A stretch of DNA of 64,000 nucleotides from Demequina subtropica (GCF_000971235.1 NZ_BBMB01000011.1:128547-192546), one strand, 5' to 3'. Positions 16,650 through 25,748 are shown, counted from the stretch's first letter. A program made the numbers and translations. The notes: a model not told the origin generated them from the sequence alone.

Positions 16650-17515
16650 TCGTCAACGCGCTCCTCCAGGGAGTGCTGCTGGGCGGCCTCTTCGCGATGG
16701 CGGCGCTCGGGCTGTCCATCGCCTTCGGGATCCTCCGCGTGGTCAACCTCGCGCACGGCGAGATCATGACCATCGGCGCCTACCTCGCGGCCGTCGGGCT
16801 GTCGAGCCTGGGCGTGAGCGTCTGGGTGAGCCTTCTCGCGGTGGTGCCGCTCATGGGGGTGGTCGGCTACTGGGTCCAGCGGCTGCTGCTCCAACGCGCG
16901 CTGACCCTGGGCGAGCTCGCGCCGCTGCTGGTGACGTTCGGCATCGCGATCATCATCCCCAACGCGCTCATCGAGCTGTTCACCACCAACAAGCAGGCCA
17001 TCTCCACCGGCGACCTCGCGGTGCGCAGCATCAAGCTGGCGGACGGGCTCTACGTCGGAGTGCTCCCGCTGCTCACCATGGCGGTCGCGATCGCGCTCAT
17101 CGCCGGCACCCAGCTGCTGCTCGCGCGCACCCGCATCGGGCGCCACATGCGTGCGGCCGCCGACGACTCGGAGACGCTGCGCCTTCTGGGCGTCGACCAC
17201 CGCAAGGTGTACGCGGCCGCGATGGGCCTCGCCTTCGCGATCGCGGCGCTCGCGGGCGTCTTCTTCGGCATGCGTCAGGGAGGCGTGACGCCGTTCGACG
17301 GCCAGCTCATGGTGCTGTTCGCGTTCGAGGCGGTGATCATCGGCGGGCTCGGCTCGCTGTGGGGCACGCTCGCGGGCGGCATCGTCCTCGGCGTCGCGCA
17401 GACCCTTGCGGGCGTGGTGAGCCCCGAGCTGCCGCTGCTCGTCGGCAACCTCGTCTTCCTCGCGGTGCTGGTGCTCCGCCCGACCGGCATCGTCCGATCC
17501 AAGGTGGTGGTCTAG
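16643..17515 (+). CDS. LivH-type ABC transporter permease
   Basis: The 290-residue integral membrane protein has about eight hydrophobic segments and the family-typical N-terminus LQGVLLGGLFAMAALGLSIAFGILRVVNLAHGEIMTIGAYLA. It also has the conserved cytoplasmic loop TRIGRHMRAAADDSETLRLLGVDHRKVY and the FEAVIIGGLGSLWGTLAGGI region. It forms half of the transmembrane pore of the branched-chain-type importer. The ATG overlaps the end of the livF-like gene. Confidence 0.92.
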   Translation: MVIVNALLQGVLLGGLFAMAALGLSIAFGILRVVNLAHGEIMTIGAYLAAVGLSSLGVSVWVSLLAVVPLMGVVGYWVQRLLLQRALTLGELAPLLVTFGIAIIIPNALIELFTTNKQAISTGDLAVRSIKLADGLYVGVLPLLTMAVAIALIAGTQLLLARTRIGRHMRAAADDSETLRLLGVDHRKVYAAAMGLAFAIAALAGVFFGMRQGGVTPFDGQLMVLFAFEAVIIGGLGSLWGTLAGGIVLGVAQTLAGVVSPELPLLVGNLVFLAVLVLRPTGIVRSKVVV

Positions 17516-18613
17516 ATGGCGGACCTGGTCCCCGGCGCGGTGCGCGTCGACCGGCTGCGCCGGCGCATGATCACGGTGCAGATCATCGGCGCGGGCGTGA
17601 TCCTGCTGCTCGCGATGGCGCCGTACGTGTTCGAGCCGTCGGTGACGAGCCAGTGGATCAAGCTCTTCTACCTCATCACCCTCGCGACCTCGTGGAACCT
17701 GCTCGCGGGCTTCGCGGGGATGGTGTCGGTGGGGCAGCAGGCCTACATCGGCCTCGGGGCGTACGGGGTGTTCGTCTTCAACGACCTGGGCCTCGACCCG
17801 TACACGAGCGCGCTGGTCGCCTCGGTCGTGATCGGCGCGGTCGCCTTCGGGCTGTCCTTCATCGCGTTCCGCCTGCGCGGCGGCTACTTCGCGATCGGCA
17901 CGTGGGTCATCGCGGAGGCGGTCCGGCAGATCGTCATCCGTTTCGACTCGCTCGGTGCCGGTCGCGGGCGGGGCATCGAGGACTACACGGCGGATCCCGT
18001 GCTGCGGAACCTCTTCACGTACTGGCTCGCGCTCGGGATCCTGGTGGCCACGCTCATCGGGAGCCTGTTCCTGCTGCGCAGCCGCATGGGGGTGGCCCTC
18101 CAGAGCATCCGCGACAACGAGGTCGCCGCACGCGCGGTCGGCGTCGACGTCACCCGGGCCAAGCGCATCGTCTTCGTGCTCGCCGCCGTCATGGCCGCGC
18201 TCGCGGGCTCGGTCATCTGCCTCCAGCAGATCGGCGTGCAGTCGCCCTCGCAGATCTTCTCGGTGAGCTTCTCCGCGTTCATGGTCTTCATGGTCCTGAT
18301 CGGCGGCATCGGCACGCTCGAGGGCCCGATCATCGGCGCGGTCGTCTACTACGTGATGGACCTCTACTTCAGCCAGATGGGGCTCTGGTACCTCGTGGTG
18401 CTCGGCTGTCTCGCGATCGTCGTGACGCTCTTCCTGCCCCGGGGCCTCTGGGGCGAGCTGCGCGCTCGCTTCGACATCACGCTCTTCCCCGTGGGCCACC
18501 GCGTCGTCGCGCTGCCGCGCCCCGCGGAGCCGGACGCCTCGGCGTCGGCGCCGGCACCACGGACCTCTCCTCGTACGGACGCAACGGCCACCACGGCCTC
18601 GACGGAAGGATGA
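17516..18613 (+). CDS. LivM-type ABC transporter permease
   Basis: The 365-residue membrane protein starts directly after the stop of the LivH-type gene. It contains the LivM signatures LFYLITLATSWNLLAGFAGMVSVGQQAYIGLGAY, SRMGVALQSIRDNEVAARAVGVDVTRAKRIVF and LIGGIGTLEGPIIGAVVYY. It is the second half of the importer pore. The C-terminal 45 residues are an Ala/Pro/Ser-rich cytoplasmic tail. The stop overlaps an ATG of the next gene, so the dehydrogenase downstream is part of the same operon. Confidence 0.92.
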   Translation: MADLVPGAVRVDRLRRRMITVQIIGAGVILLLAMAPYVFEPSVTSQWIKLFYLITLATSWNLLAGFAGMVSVGQQAYIGLGAYGVFVFNDLGLDPYTSALVASVVIGAVAFGLSFIAFRLRGGYFAIGTWVIAEAVRQIVIRFDSLGAGRGRGIEDYTADPVLRNLFTYWLALGILVATLIGSLFLLRSRMGVALQSIRDNEVAARAVGVDVTRAKRIVFVLAAVMAALAGSVICLQQIGVQSPSQIFSVSFSAFMVFMVLIGGIGTLEGPIIGAVVYYVMDLYFSQMGLWYLVVLGCLAIVVTLFLPRGLWGELRARFDITLFPVGHRVVALPRPAEPDASASAPAPRTSPRTDATATTASTEG

Positions 18614-18615
18614 CC

Positions 18616-20070
18616 ATGGGCTTCTTCGCACAGCATGACTGGGAGGGCCGCACCTACCTGGGCGGCTGGATCGAGCTCGGCGCCACGGCCGATGCGGTGT
18701 CGCCGTCGACGGGCGAGAGCCTCGCCTCGTTCGCGGTCGCGTCGCCCGCGGACGTCGAGACGGCTACCGACCTCGCCGTGAGCGCGCAGCGGACGTGGGC
18801 GTCGACGTCGCCTGAGGAGCGCTCGGCGGTGCTGCGCCGCGCCGCGGCGATCCTCGAGGACCAGCGCGGCGTGCTCGAGCGGTGGCTCCAGGACGAGGCC
18901 GGCTCCGCACCCGGGAAGGCGGCCTTCGAGGTCGGGCTGGTCGCATCGGAGCTCCATCTCGCCTCGGCCACCGCGATGGTGCCGTACGGCCAGGTGCTGC
19001 GCAGCGGCCGTCCGCGCCTGAGCCTCTCGCGGCGAGTGCCGGTCGGCGTGGTCGGCGTCATCTCGCCGTTCAACTTCCCCGCGATCCTGGCCATGCGCTC
19101 CATCGCGCCCGCGCTCGCGCTCGGCAACGCCGTGGTGCTCAAGCCCGACCCGCGCACCACCATCGCGGGCGGTCTCCTGCTCGCGGCGGTGCTCGAGGAG
19201 GCGGGGCTTCCCGTGGGCGTGCTGAACGTGGTGCCGGGCGGCACCGAGGTGGGCGCGGCGCTCGTCGACGAGCCCCGCGTCCCCGTGATCTCCTTCACCG
19301 GGTCGACGCCGGCGGGGCGCGCGATCGCGGAGCGCGGCGGGCGGCTGCTCAAGCGGGTGCATCTCGAGCTGGGCGGCAACAACGCGCTCGTGGTCCTCGA
19401 GGACGCGGACGTCGAGGCAGCCGCCTCGGCCGGCGCGTGGGGCTCCTTCCTCCACCAGGGCCAGATCTGCATGACCACGGGGCGCCACCTGGTCCACGAG
19501 AGCCTCTACGACCGCTACGTCGCGCTGCTCTCGGAGAAGGCCGCGCGCATCCCCGCGGGGCCGCCCGCCTCCGGGGCGCCGCTCGGCCCGATCATCGACG
19601 CGGGTCAGCGCGACAAGGTGCACTCCGTGGTGACGCGCAGCGTCGACGCGGGGGCGCGGCTGACGGCGGGAGGCACCTACGAGGCGCTGTTCTACGCGCC
19701 GTCCGTGCTCGCCGACGTCGCGCCGGGTCACGCGGCCTTCGAGGAGGAGATCTTCGGGCCTGTCGCGTCCATCACGCCCTTCTCCACCACGGATCAGCTG
19801 GTGCAGCTGGTGAACTCCTCCCCGTACGGGCTGTCGATCGGGATCCTCACCGGCGACGCGTACGCCGCGTTCGAGCTTGCCGAGCGGCTGTCGAGCGGCA
19901 TCGTCCACATCAACGACCAGACGGTGGACGACGAGGCTCAGGCGCCGTTCGGAGGGGTCGGCGCGTCCGGCACGGGCGTGCGGTTCGGCGGTCACGAGGC
20001 GAACATCGAGGCGTTCACGGAGACCCAGTGGGTGACCATGCAGGCGCGCATCGCCGAGTACCCGTTCTGA
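18616..20070 (+). CDS. aldehyde dehydrogenase, benzaldehyde-dehydrogenase-like
   Basis: The 484-residue enzyme has the full NAD(P)-aldehyde dehydrogenase fold: ISPFNFPAILAMRSIAPALALGNAVVLKP (cofactor site), SFTGSTPAGRAI, catalytic Glu251 in LELGGNNALVVL and catalytic Cys285 in HQGQICMTTGRH. The HQGQICMTTGR context is typical of benzaldehyde and vanillin dehydrogenases. Its translational linkage to the ABC importer and the AraC gene downstream suggest oxidation of an imported aromatic aldehyde or a breakdown product, which is inference. GGAAGGA lies 5 bases before ATG 18616; ATG 18610 is also in frame. Confidence 0.88.
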   Translation: MGFFAQHDWEGRTYLGGWIELGATADAVSPSTGESLASFAVASPADVETATDLAVSAQRTWASTSPEERSAVLRRAAAILEDQRGVLERWLQDEAGSAPGKAAFEVGLVASELHLASATAMVPYGQVLRSGRPRLSLSRRVPVGVVGVISPFNFPAILAMRSIAPALALGNAVVLKPDPRTTIAGGLLLAAVLEEAGLPVGVLNVVPGGTEVGAALVDEPRVPVISFTGSTPAGRAIAERGGRLLKRVHLELGGNNALVVLEDADVEAAASAGAWGSFLHQGQICMTTGRHLVHESLYDRYVALLSEKAARIPAGPPASGAPLGPIIDAGQRDKVHSVVTRSVDAGARLTAGGTYEALFYAPSVLADVAPGHAAFEEEIFGPVASITPFSTTDQLVQLVNSSPYGLSIGILTGDAYAAFELAERLSSGIVHINDQTVDDEAQAPFGGVGASGTGVRFGGHEANIEAFTETQWVTMQARIAEYPF

Positions 20071-20092
20071 GCGGGTCTCGCTTCCGTCACAA

Positions 20093-20113
20093 TGTTGCCA
20101 AGATTGTTGACAA
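20093..20113. promoter_or_regulatory. candidate AraC-type operator (direct repeat)
   Basis: TGTTGCCAA (20093-20101) and TGTTGACAA (20105-20113) are direct repeats with one mismatch and 12-bp spacing, in an AT-richer patch between the dehydrogenase and the AraC gene. AraC proteins usually bind such direct half-sites. No copy was found in the gap upstream of the importer operon, so the visible role would be autoregulation. Confidence 0.45.
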
Positions 20114-20162
20114 TGATGAGGGGCCGCCCTAGTTTGCGTGGAATCAGCGCAAGGAGGCGGTG

Positions 20163-21107
20163 ATGGTCGTTCACTCCGTGGGCTCCGCGGACGAGTGGCA
20201 GGACGTGGTCCGGCGGTGCTTCGTGCCGATCAACTGCGGCGCGTTCGAGCCCGGCTTCCAGGGCCGGATGGACCAGCTCGAGCTCGACGACAGCATCTCG
20301 ATCGCATGCGTCGCGACCGACGGCCACACGGTCGACAGGTCGGAGCGCCTGGCCGCGCGGGCGGAGGGCGACGCGCTCCACCTCTCCCTTCAGCTCGCCT
20401 CGCGGGGGACGGTGCGGCAGGGCCGTCGGATGGTCTCGGTGCGGCCCGGTCGCGCCTTCATGTACGCCACGGACGTGCCCTACTACCTCGACTACTCGGA
20501 GCCGGGTCAGCGCCAGCTCATCATCCAGGTGTCGCGCGCCGCGCTCGACGCTCCCCGCGCCGACATGGCCGACGGCCTCGGACGGCTCGCGATGCCCGCG
20601 ACGGACGCGACGCGCGTGCTGTTCACGTATGCGCTCGATCTGCACCGGCACGGGGGGACGGTCGCCGACGGCGGGACCTCGGAGTCGGCGGAGGTGCTCA
20701 AGGACCTCGCCTCGACGATGATCCGCGCGGCTGCCGAGGGAACGCGCGTGCTGCCTCGCACCCGCGGGGGCCTCCTGCGCGCGATCGAGGACTTCGTGAC
20801 GGTGAACCTGCCGCGCGTGCGGGTCGAGGACATCGCGGCGGAGTTCTTCATCTCACGGCGCACGGTCTATCACGTGTTCGAGGAGGTGGGGACGACCCCG
20901 AGCGACTACCTGCGCCGGCAACGGCTCGAGCTCGCCGCGCGGCATCTCGCGGATCCCGAGCACGCCGCGCAGTCGATCGCGGAGGTCGCGAGCGGGGCCG
21001 GCTTCGACGACGCGACCACCTTCACGCGCGCCTTCCGCCGCCAGCACGGCGTGACGCCGCGCGAGTGGCGGGCCGCCGGGGGATCCGGGGTGACCGTCGC
21101 GTCCTGA
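20163..21107 (+). CDS. AraC-family transcriptional regulator (FeaR/NitR-like)
   Basis: The 314-residue protein has an N-terminal AraC-binding-like sensor domain (residues about 15-190, with RPGRAFMYATDVPYYLDY) and two C-terminal helix-turn-helix units (VEDIAAEFFISRRTVYHVFEEVG and IAEVASGAGFDDATTFTRAFRRQHG). This domain pair is found in FeaR, which activates an aromatic aldehyde dehydrogenase, and in NitR. The neighbouring benzaldehyde-dehydrogenase-like gene therefore makes control of that operon plausible. AAGGAGG precedes the ATG. The direct repeat just upstream may be its own site. Confidence 0.88.
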   Translation: MVVHSVGSADEWQDVVRRCFVPINCGAFEPGFQGRMDQLELDDSISIACVATDGHTVDRSERLAARAEGDALHLSLQLASRGTVRQGRRMVSVRPGRAFMYATDVPYYLDYSEPGQRQLIIQVSRAALDAPRADMADGLGRLAMPATDATRVLFTYALDLHRHGGTVADGGTSESAEVLKDLASTMIRAAAEGTRVLPRTRGGLLRAIEDFVTVNLPRVRVEDIAAEFFISRRTVYHVFEEVGTTPSDYLRRQRLELAARHLADPEHAAQSIAEVASGAGFDDATTFTRAFRRQHGVTPREWRAAGGSGVTVAS

Positions 21108-21139
21108 CGCGGGGCGCATCGTGCCCATATGTTGGACTC

Positions 21140-22387
21140 GTGACGGTTCCTGGTGACCCTGCCTTCCTCGCGGCGCAGCGCGCGGGCCTGCTGCGCTTCA
21201 TGACGGGGGCCGCGCGACCCGACGGGTTCGGGTGGCTCGACGAGGACGGCCGCGTGGACGTCTCGCGGCCCGTCGAGCTGTGGATCACGTGCCGCATGAC
21301 CCATGTCGCGGCGCTCGGGTCGCTCGCGGGGGAGGCGCCGGCGGCGGACGGCCCAGCGGTGTCCGCGCTGCGTGGGCTCGCCGCGCACGGCGTGGCGGCT
21401 CTCGCGTCCGGGGCGCTCCACGACGACGCGCACGGGGGATGGTTCGCGGCCGCCGTCGACGGCGTGCCCACGGTGACCACCAAGCAGGCGTACGGCCACG
21501 CGTTCGTGGTGCTGGCCGCATCGTCCGCCGTGGCGGCGGGGATCGAAGGCGGCGAGGAGCTGCTGGTCGAGGCGCTGCAGGTCTCCCAGGACCGCTTCTG
21601 GGACGAGGCCGCGGGCCTGTCCGTGGAGGAGTGGGAGCGCTCGTGGACGGCGCTCGACGAGTACCGGGGCGTCAACGCGAACATGCACACGGTGGAGGCG
21701 TACCTGGCCGCCGGCGACATCACGGGCGACCGCAGATGGCACGAGCGCGCGGGGCGCATCGCGGACCGCGTGGCGGGCTGGGCCCGCGCGAACGCGTGGC
21801 GCATCCCCGAGCACTTCGACGCCGCCTGGGAGCCGATGCTCGAGCACCACCGCGACGAGCCCGCGCATCCGTTCCGTCCCTACGGCGCGACCGTGGGGCA
21901 CGGGCTCGAGTGGGCGCGGCTGATGCTGGCGGTGGACGCGTCGCTCGGGCGGTCCTCGCTGCGTGACGCTGCGGTGGCCCTGTACAACCGTGCGGTCGAC
22001 GACGGCTGGGACGCGGACGGCGCGGTGGGGTTCGTCTACACGACGGACTGGGCGGGCACGCCCGTGGTGCGCGAGCGCATGCACTGGGTGCTCGCGGAGG
22101 CGGTCAACGCGGCGGAGGCTCTACGGCAGGCGACGGGCGAGGCGCGCTACGCGGCGGACGCCGCCGCCTGGTGGGCGTACGCCGCGGAGTACCTCATCGA
22201 CCACCACCGCGGCTCGTGGCATCACGAGCTCGACCCGCACAACCGTCCCGCCGGCACCGTGTGGCCGGGCAAGCCCGACGTCTACCACGCGTACCAGGCG
22301 GCGCTGCTGCCCGCGCTGCCGCTGGTGCCGTCCTTCGCGGTGGCGCTGCGCGACCGCGGCGGGCTGGGCGACAACCTGGGCGGATAG
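21140..22387 (+). CDS. AGE-family (N-acylglucosamine 2-epimerase-like) sugar epimerase/isomerase
   Basis: The 415-residue protein is an (alpha/alpha)6-barrel of the AGE family. Visible motifs are WITCRMTHVAAL (Arg and His of the active site), VNANMHTVEAYL, PYGATVGHGLEWARL and KPDVYHAYQAALL. The family includes GlcNAc 2-epimerase, mannose isomerase and the aldose-ketose isomerase YihS. The spacing of these motifs looks closer to the mannose/YihS type, but I cannot decide. GTG 21140 is preceded by TATGTT (21128-21133) exactly 6 nt upstream, so the mRNA is probably leaderless. A GlcNAc-epimerase role could feed the nonulosonate genes, but the 17-kb distance gives no support. Confidence 0.8.
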   Translation: MTVPGDPAFLAAQRAGLLRFMTGAARPDGFGWLDEDGRVDVSRPVELWITCRMTHVAALGSLAGEAPAADGPAVSALRGLAAHGVAALASGALHDDAHGGWFAAAVDGVPTVTTKQAYGHAFVVLAASSAVAAGIEGGEELLVEALQVSQDRFWDEAAGLSVEEWERSWTALDEYRGVNANMHTVEAYLAAGDITGDRRWHERAGRIADRVAGWARANAWRIPEHFDAAWEPMLEHHRDEPAHPFRPYGATVGHGLEWARLMLAVDASLGRSSLRDAAVALYNRAVDDGWDADGAVGFVYTTDWAGTPVVRERMHWVLAEAVNAAEALRQATGEARYAADAAAWWAYAAEYLIDHHRGSWHHELDPHNRPAGTVWPGKPDVYHAYQAALLPALPLVPSFAVALRDRGGLGDNLGG

Positions 22388-22639
22388 CGGCGCTGCCCTC
22401 GCCCCGATCCTCGCAACATGTGCGGATCGTGTCGTCTCCCGACCCCGTCGCAGCTCAACGCGTGCGGATCGTGCGGCCGGGGCGACGCGTCGAGGAGTGC
22501 GCGCTGGCGGGACATGAGGGTCGGATTCACGGAGAATCCAGCCCTCATGTCCCGCTGCGGCGCATGCCCCGGTGCGGTGCCGCGATGTCCGACCTATCCT
22601 CGAAGCGTCGCCGCAACGCTCGCGCACCAAGGAGACCCC
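22388..22639. other. 252-bp gap with repeats before the reductase gene
   Basis: No gene is visible. TGCGGATCGTG occurs twice (about 22420 and 22461). The long hairpin at 22507-22555 dominates the centre, and the ribosome binding site AAGGAGA of the next gene is at the right end. Confidence 0.5.
22507..22555. repeat. 22-bp-arm inverted repeat (long hairpin)
   Basis: Arms 22507-22528 and 22534-22555 are complementary over 22 bp with two mismatches around the 5-base loop ACGGA. Each arm contains GCGGGACATGAGGG or its complement. The stem is far longer than needed for termination, and no T-run follows. It may be a terminator for the AGE gene or an intergenic repeat element. Confidence 0.75.
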
Positions 22640-23260
22640 ATGGGCCGGATCAGCATCGACCTGTTCACCACGCTCGACGGAGTCGCGCAGGCCCCGGGCG
22701 CCCCCGACGAGGACCCCTCGGGCGGGTTCGCCTTCGGCGGATGGCAGGCGCCGCTCCCTGATCCGATGGTCGGGGAGAGCGTGATCGAGGGCATCCGCGG
22801 GCTGGACGCGCTGCTGCTCGGCCGGCGGACCTACGACATCTTCGCCGGGTACTGGCCGCATCACCAGGACGGTCCCGCCGGCGAGATCGGACGGAAGTTC
22901 TCAGCGGTGCCCAAGTACGTCGCCAGCCGCGGCGCTCCCGACCTCTCCTGGGAGGGATCCACGCGCATCGGCGCCGACCTGGTCCGCGAGGTGCGGGAGA
23001 TCCGGGACCGGCACCAGGACGTGCACGTCATCGGCAGCATCGACCTGGTGCAGACGCTGCTCGCTCACGACCTCTACGACGTCCTCACGCTGTGGGTCTA
23101 TCCCGTGGTCCTCGGGCAGGGACGCAAGGTGTTCCCGGACGGGGCGGCGCCGGCGACGATGCGGCTGCTCGAGCCGGCCGCGACAGGGGAGGGCGGCGCG
23201 GTGCAGCTGCGCTACGGGCCCACGGGTGCGCCGCCGGCGACCGGGGTGATGGGCGACTAG
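22640..23260 (+). CDS. dihydrofolate-reductase-fold protein (RibD C-terminal type)
   Basis: The 206-residue protein belongs to the YwjB/YyaP-like group of RibD C-terminal/DHFR-fold proteins: MGRISIDLFTTLDGVAQAPG, DALLLGRRTYDIFAGYWP, YVASRG, VHVIGSIDLVQTLLAHDLYDVLTLWVYPVVLGQGRKVF. The fold binds NADPH and a pterin or related substrate, but most of these proteins lack a known reaction. AAGGAGA lies 6 bases before the ATG. It stands alone, with the flippase-like gene converging on it. Confidence 0.85.
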   Translation: MGRISIDLFTTLDGVAQAPGAPDEDPSGGFAFGGWQAPLPDPMVGESVIEGIRGLDALLLGRRTYDIFAGYWPHHQDGPAGEIGRKFSAVPKYVASRGAPDLSWEGSTRIGADLVREVREIRDRHQDVHVIGSIDLVQTLLAHDLYDVLTLWVYPVVLGQGRKVFPDGAAPATMRLLEPAATGEGGAVQLRYGPTGAPPATGVMGD

Positions 23261-23282
23261 GCGTAGCGCTCGTCCGACACCC

Positions 23283-25748
23283 CTACAGCTCCCCGGTGCG
23301 CTCCAGGTACTTCATGGCCACGTACCCGAGCGGGATCCGCAGCCAGTAGGTGAGCAGGCGGTAGACCAGCGTCGCGGACACCGCGATCGGGTAGGGCACG
23401 CCCGCACCGGTGAGGCCCGTGGTGAGCGCGATCTCGACCGCGCCCAGACCACCGGGCGTCGGCACCGCGGCGCCCACGGCGTTCGAGACGAAGAACAGCA
23501 CCGCGGAGTCGATGATCGCCATCTCGTAGCCGAAGGCGAGCAGCGAGGACTGGAAGGCGCCGACGAAGCCGATGGTGAGCAGCAGGTTGCCCGCGAGCCC
23601 CAGCGCGAGCCGCCACGGCTGGCCCAGCACCTGGGTGAGGCGCGGCCAGGTCTGGCGCAGCATGGGCATCACGCGCTGCAGGGCCCACGTGCGGACCCAT
23701 GGCACCAGCAGGGCCGCGCCGATCACCAGGACCACTGCGGCGAGCGCGACCACGACGGCCGTCGACGGCAGCGCCGAGAGCGCGCCCTTCGACCCCGAGG
23801 CGAGCGTGAGCGCGAGCAGTCCCAGCACCGTCACCACCACGGCGCTCACCTGGACCAGCGCGACGGTCGCGACCGCGAGAGGTGTCGCGACCTTGCGCTT
23901 GGTCAACAGGCGCAGGTTCAGCGCCGCCGGTCCCACGCCGGCGGGCACCGCGACCGACACATACGCCGCCGCGACCTGCGTGAGGAGGACGCGGCTGAAC
24001 GGCAGGTGCACCGGGCTGAACGCGGCGAGGGCGAGCGCCGCGCCCACGAAGGTGAGGAGCGCCCAGCCGAAGCCCGCGACCATCCACCCGGGGTTGGCCT
24101 GCTGCACGGCCTCGATGAACTTCTCGGTCTGGAAGCCCGCGAGGATGACCACGGCGGCGATGAGGCCGAGCGCGATGGTCATGATGGCGCGCCATCCGAA
24201 GCGCGTGATGTTCACCGAGGCGACCTCGGCATCGGGCGAGCGCTCGAGGATCTCCTCGCGCACCGCCTCGAGCACCTTGTCGTACGGGCTCGCCTTGACG
24301 GCGGCGCGCGTGATGGGCGGCAGCACCACCGTCTGGAGGACGGGCGCGGCCTGCTCGACGTGCTCGGCGCCGAGCGACCGGAACGCCGAGTCGACGGCCC
24401 GGTCCGGCCCCACCAGCGCCGCGGACATCGCGAGCACCTGCGCGACGTCGATGCGCTGGGCGATCACGCTCGTCGCGGCCTCCCCGAGCTCCCATGACGT
24501 CAGCCAGACGGTCGGCTCGTCCTCGGACGCATCGGTCCCCACGAGCACGGTGTCCGCGTCGAGATGACGATGCGAGATGCCGGCGCCGTGCGCGCGTCCC
24601 ACCTCGGTCCAGATCGCGTCGAGGAGCGTGTCCGAGATCTCCGCGGGGTCCAGCGCGGAGAGCGGCATCGTGGCCGGTGGGCGCTGGTAGACCAGCAGCA
24701 TCGTGTCGCGGATCTGCCCCATGCCCAGGACGCGGCCGGTGCGCACCCCGGCGACGCGTGCCGCATGCGACACGAGCGCGGTCGCCTCGGCGGTCTGGCG
24801 CAGCGAGACGTCGGCGCGGGTGTCGATGCCGCGCAGGCGCAGCGACGACCACAGCTTGGAGACGAAGCCCGCCGCCTGCTGGTCGCCGTCCATCGCGACC
24901 ACGAGCAGCCGGTGGTGCTCGACCGTGGTGAGCGCGTACACGCGTCCTTGTCGCGTGCGGGCGAGTGCATCGGTCGCGGCGTCGAGCTCGGGGTACTCGT
25001 CCTCGTCGTGCTCGACGTCTGCCCTGATCAGGGACAACGGCTGGAAGCCCGCACGCCGCAGGCCCTCGACCAGCGTGTCGCCGTACGCGCGATCCGCGGT
25101 CGAGCCCAGCCAGTACCGCAGCGCGAGCCCTCCGAGGCGCCCGAGGAGCACGGTGAGCAGAACGGCGGGGATGGTCACGACGCCGAAGATCACGGCGATC
25201 GCGAGGCCCAGCCACATGATGTTCCACGACATCCCGAGGGAGCGCCGTGCCGAGCGGCGGCCCGCGGCGGTGAGCAGGCCCGAGATCGCGGCGACGTACG
25301 CCGGCAGCTGGATCTGGTCGAAGCCGCGGGGCGTGAGGCTCGCGGTGAGCTCCTCGGTCGCGAGGTTGAGGAGCGCGAGCGCCGCGACCAGCGTGAGGAT
25401 CACGCCGATCACGCCGGCGGCGAGCGACTCGACGAGTCGGCGCGGCTCTCGGCGGACCAGCAGGTCGATGATCATGATCCCGGGGATCACGATCGCGAGG
25501 ATCGCGGTGAAGAGGTTGACCGGCGCGACCAGGAGCTGCTGGAGGAACGGCGAGATCGACGAGATGTCCTGCGTCAGGCCCTCGGTGGTGCCGATGAGGA
25601 ACTCGCCCACCAGCAGCACGGCCGCGATGCCGACCACGGTCGCGAGCATGCCGATGACATCGGTGAACCGACGGACGCGGGTCTCCGGCTCGTCGACGAT
25701 GCGGACGGGCAGCGCGTGCTCGCGCGTCTCGTCCACCTCGGCAGCCAT
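23283..25748 (-). CDS. flippase-like membrane protein with internal pseudokinase-like segment
   Basis: The 821-residue protein has four to six N-terminal membrane segments (residues about 30-215), a soluble middle (about 216-510), and a C-terminal LPG-synthase-transmembrane/flippase-like domain (about 520-815) containing VSNAVGAAVPTPGGLGAVEIALT. The soluble part resembles a degenerate protein kinase: GISHRHLDADTVLVG stands where the catalytic loop HRD..N would be, and WLTSWELGEA where DFG would be, so catalytic residues are missing. Family members flip or modify lipids in the membrane. The substrate is unknown. TAGACT lies exactly 6 nt before the ATG, suggesting a leaderless mRNA. Confidence 0.8.
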   Translation of the reverse strand: MAAEVDETREHALPVRIVDEPETRVRRFTDVIGMLATVVGIAAVLLVGEFLIGTTEGLTQDISSISPFLQQLLVAPVNLFTAILAIVIPGIMIIDLLVRREPRRLVESLAAGVIGVILTLVAALALLNLATEELTASLTPRGFDQIQLPAYVAAISGLLTAAGRRSARRSLGMSWNIMWLGLAIAVIFGVVTIPAVLLTVLLGRLGGLALRYWLGSTADRAYGDTLVEGLRRAGFQPLSLIRADVEHDEDEYPELDAATDALARTRQGRVYALTTVEHHRLLVVAMDGDQQAAGFVSKLWSSLRLRGIDTRADVSLRQTAEATALVSHAARVAGVRTGRVLGMGQIRDTMLLVYQRPPATMPLSALDPAEISDTLLDAIWTEVGRAHGAGISHRHLDADTVLVGTDASEDEPTVWLTSWELGEAATSVIAQRIDVAQVLAMSAALVGPDRAVDSAFRSLGAEHVEQAAPVLQTVVLPPITRAAVKASPYDKVLEAVREEILERSPDAEVASVNITRFGWRAIMTIALGLIAAVVILAGFQTEKFIEAVQQANPGWMVAGFGWALLTFVGAALALAAFSPVHLPFSRVLLTQVAAAYVSVAVPAGVGPAALNLRLLTKRKVATPLAVATVALVQVSAVVVTVLGLLALTLASGSKGALSALPSTAVVVALAAVVLVIGAALLVPWVRTWALQRVMPMLRQTWPRLTQVLGQPWRLALGLAGNLLLTIGFVGAFQSSLLAFGYEMAIIDSAVLFFVSNAVGAAVPTPGGLGAVEIALTTGLTGAGVPYPIAVSATLVYRLLTYWLRIPLGYVAMKYLERTGEL

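Noticed and set aside
21140-22387. AGE-family gene as the missing ManNAc source for the NeuB-like enzyme
   Set aside because: It lies 17 kb away on its own leaderless promoter, and its motifs fit mannose/YihS-type isomerases at least as well. Kept only as a weak possibility.
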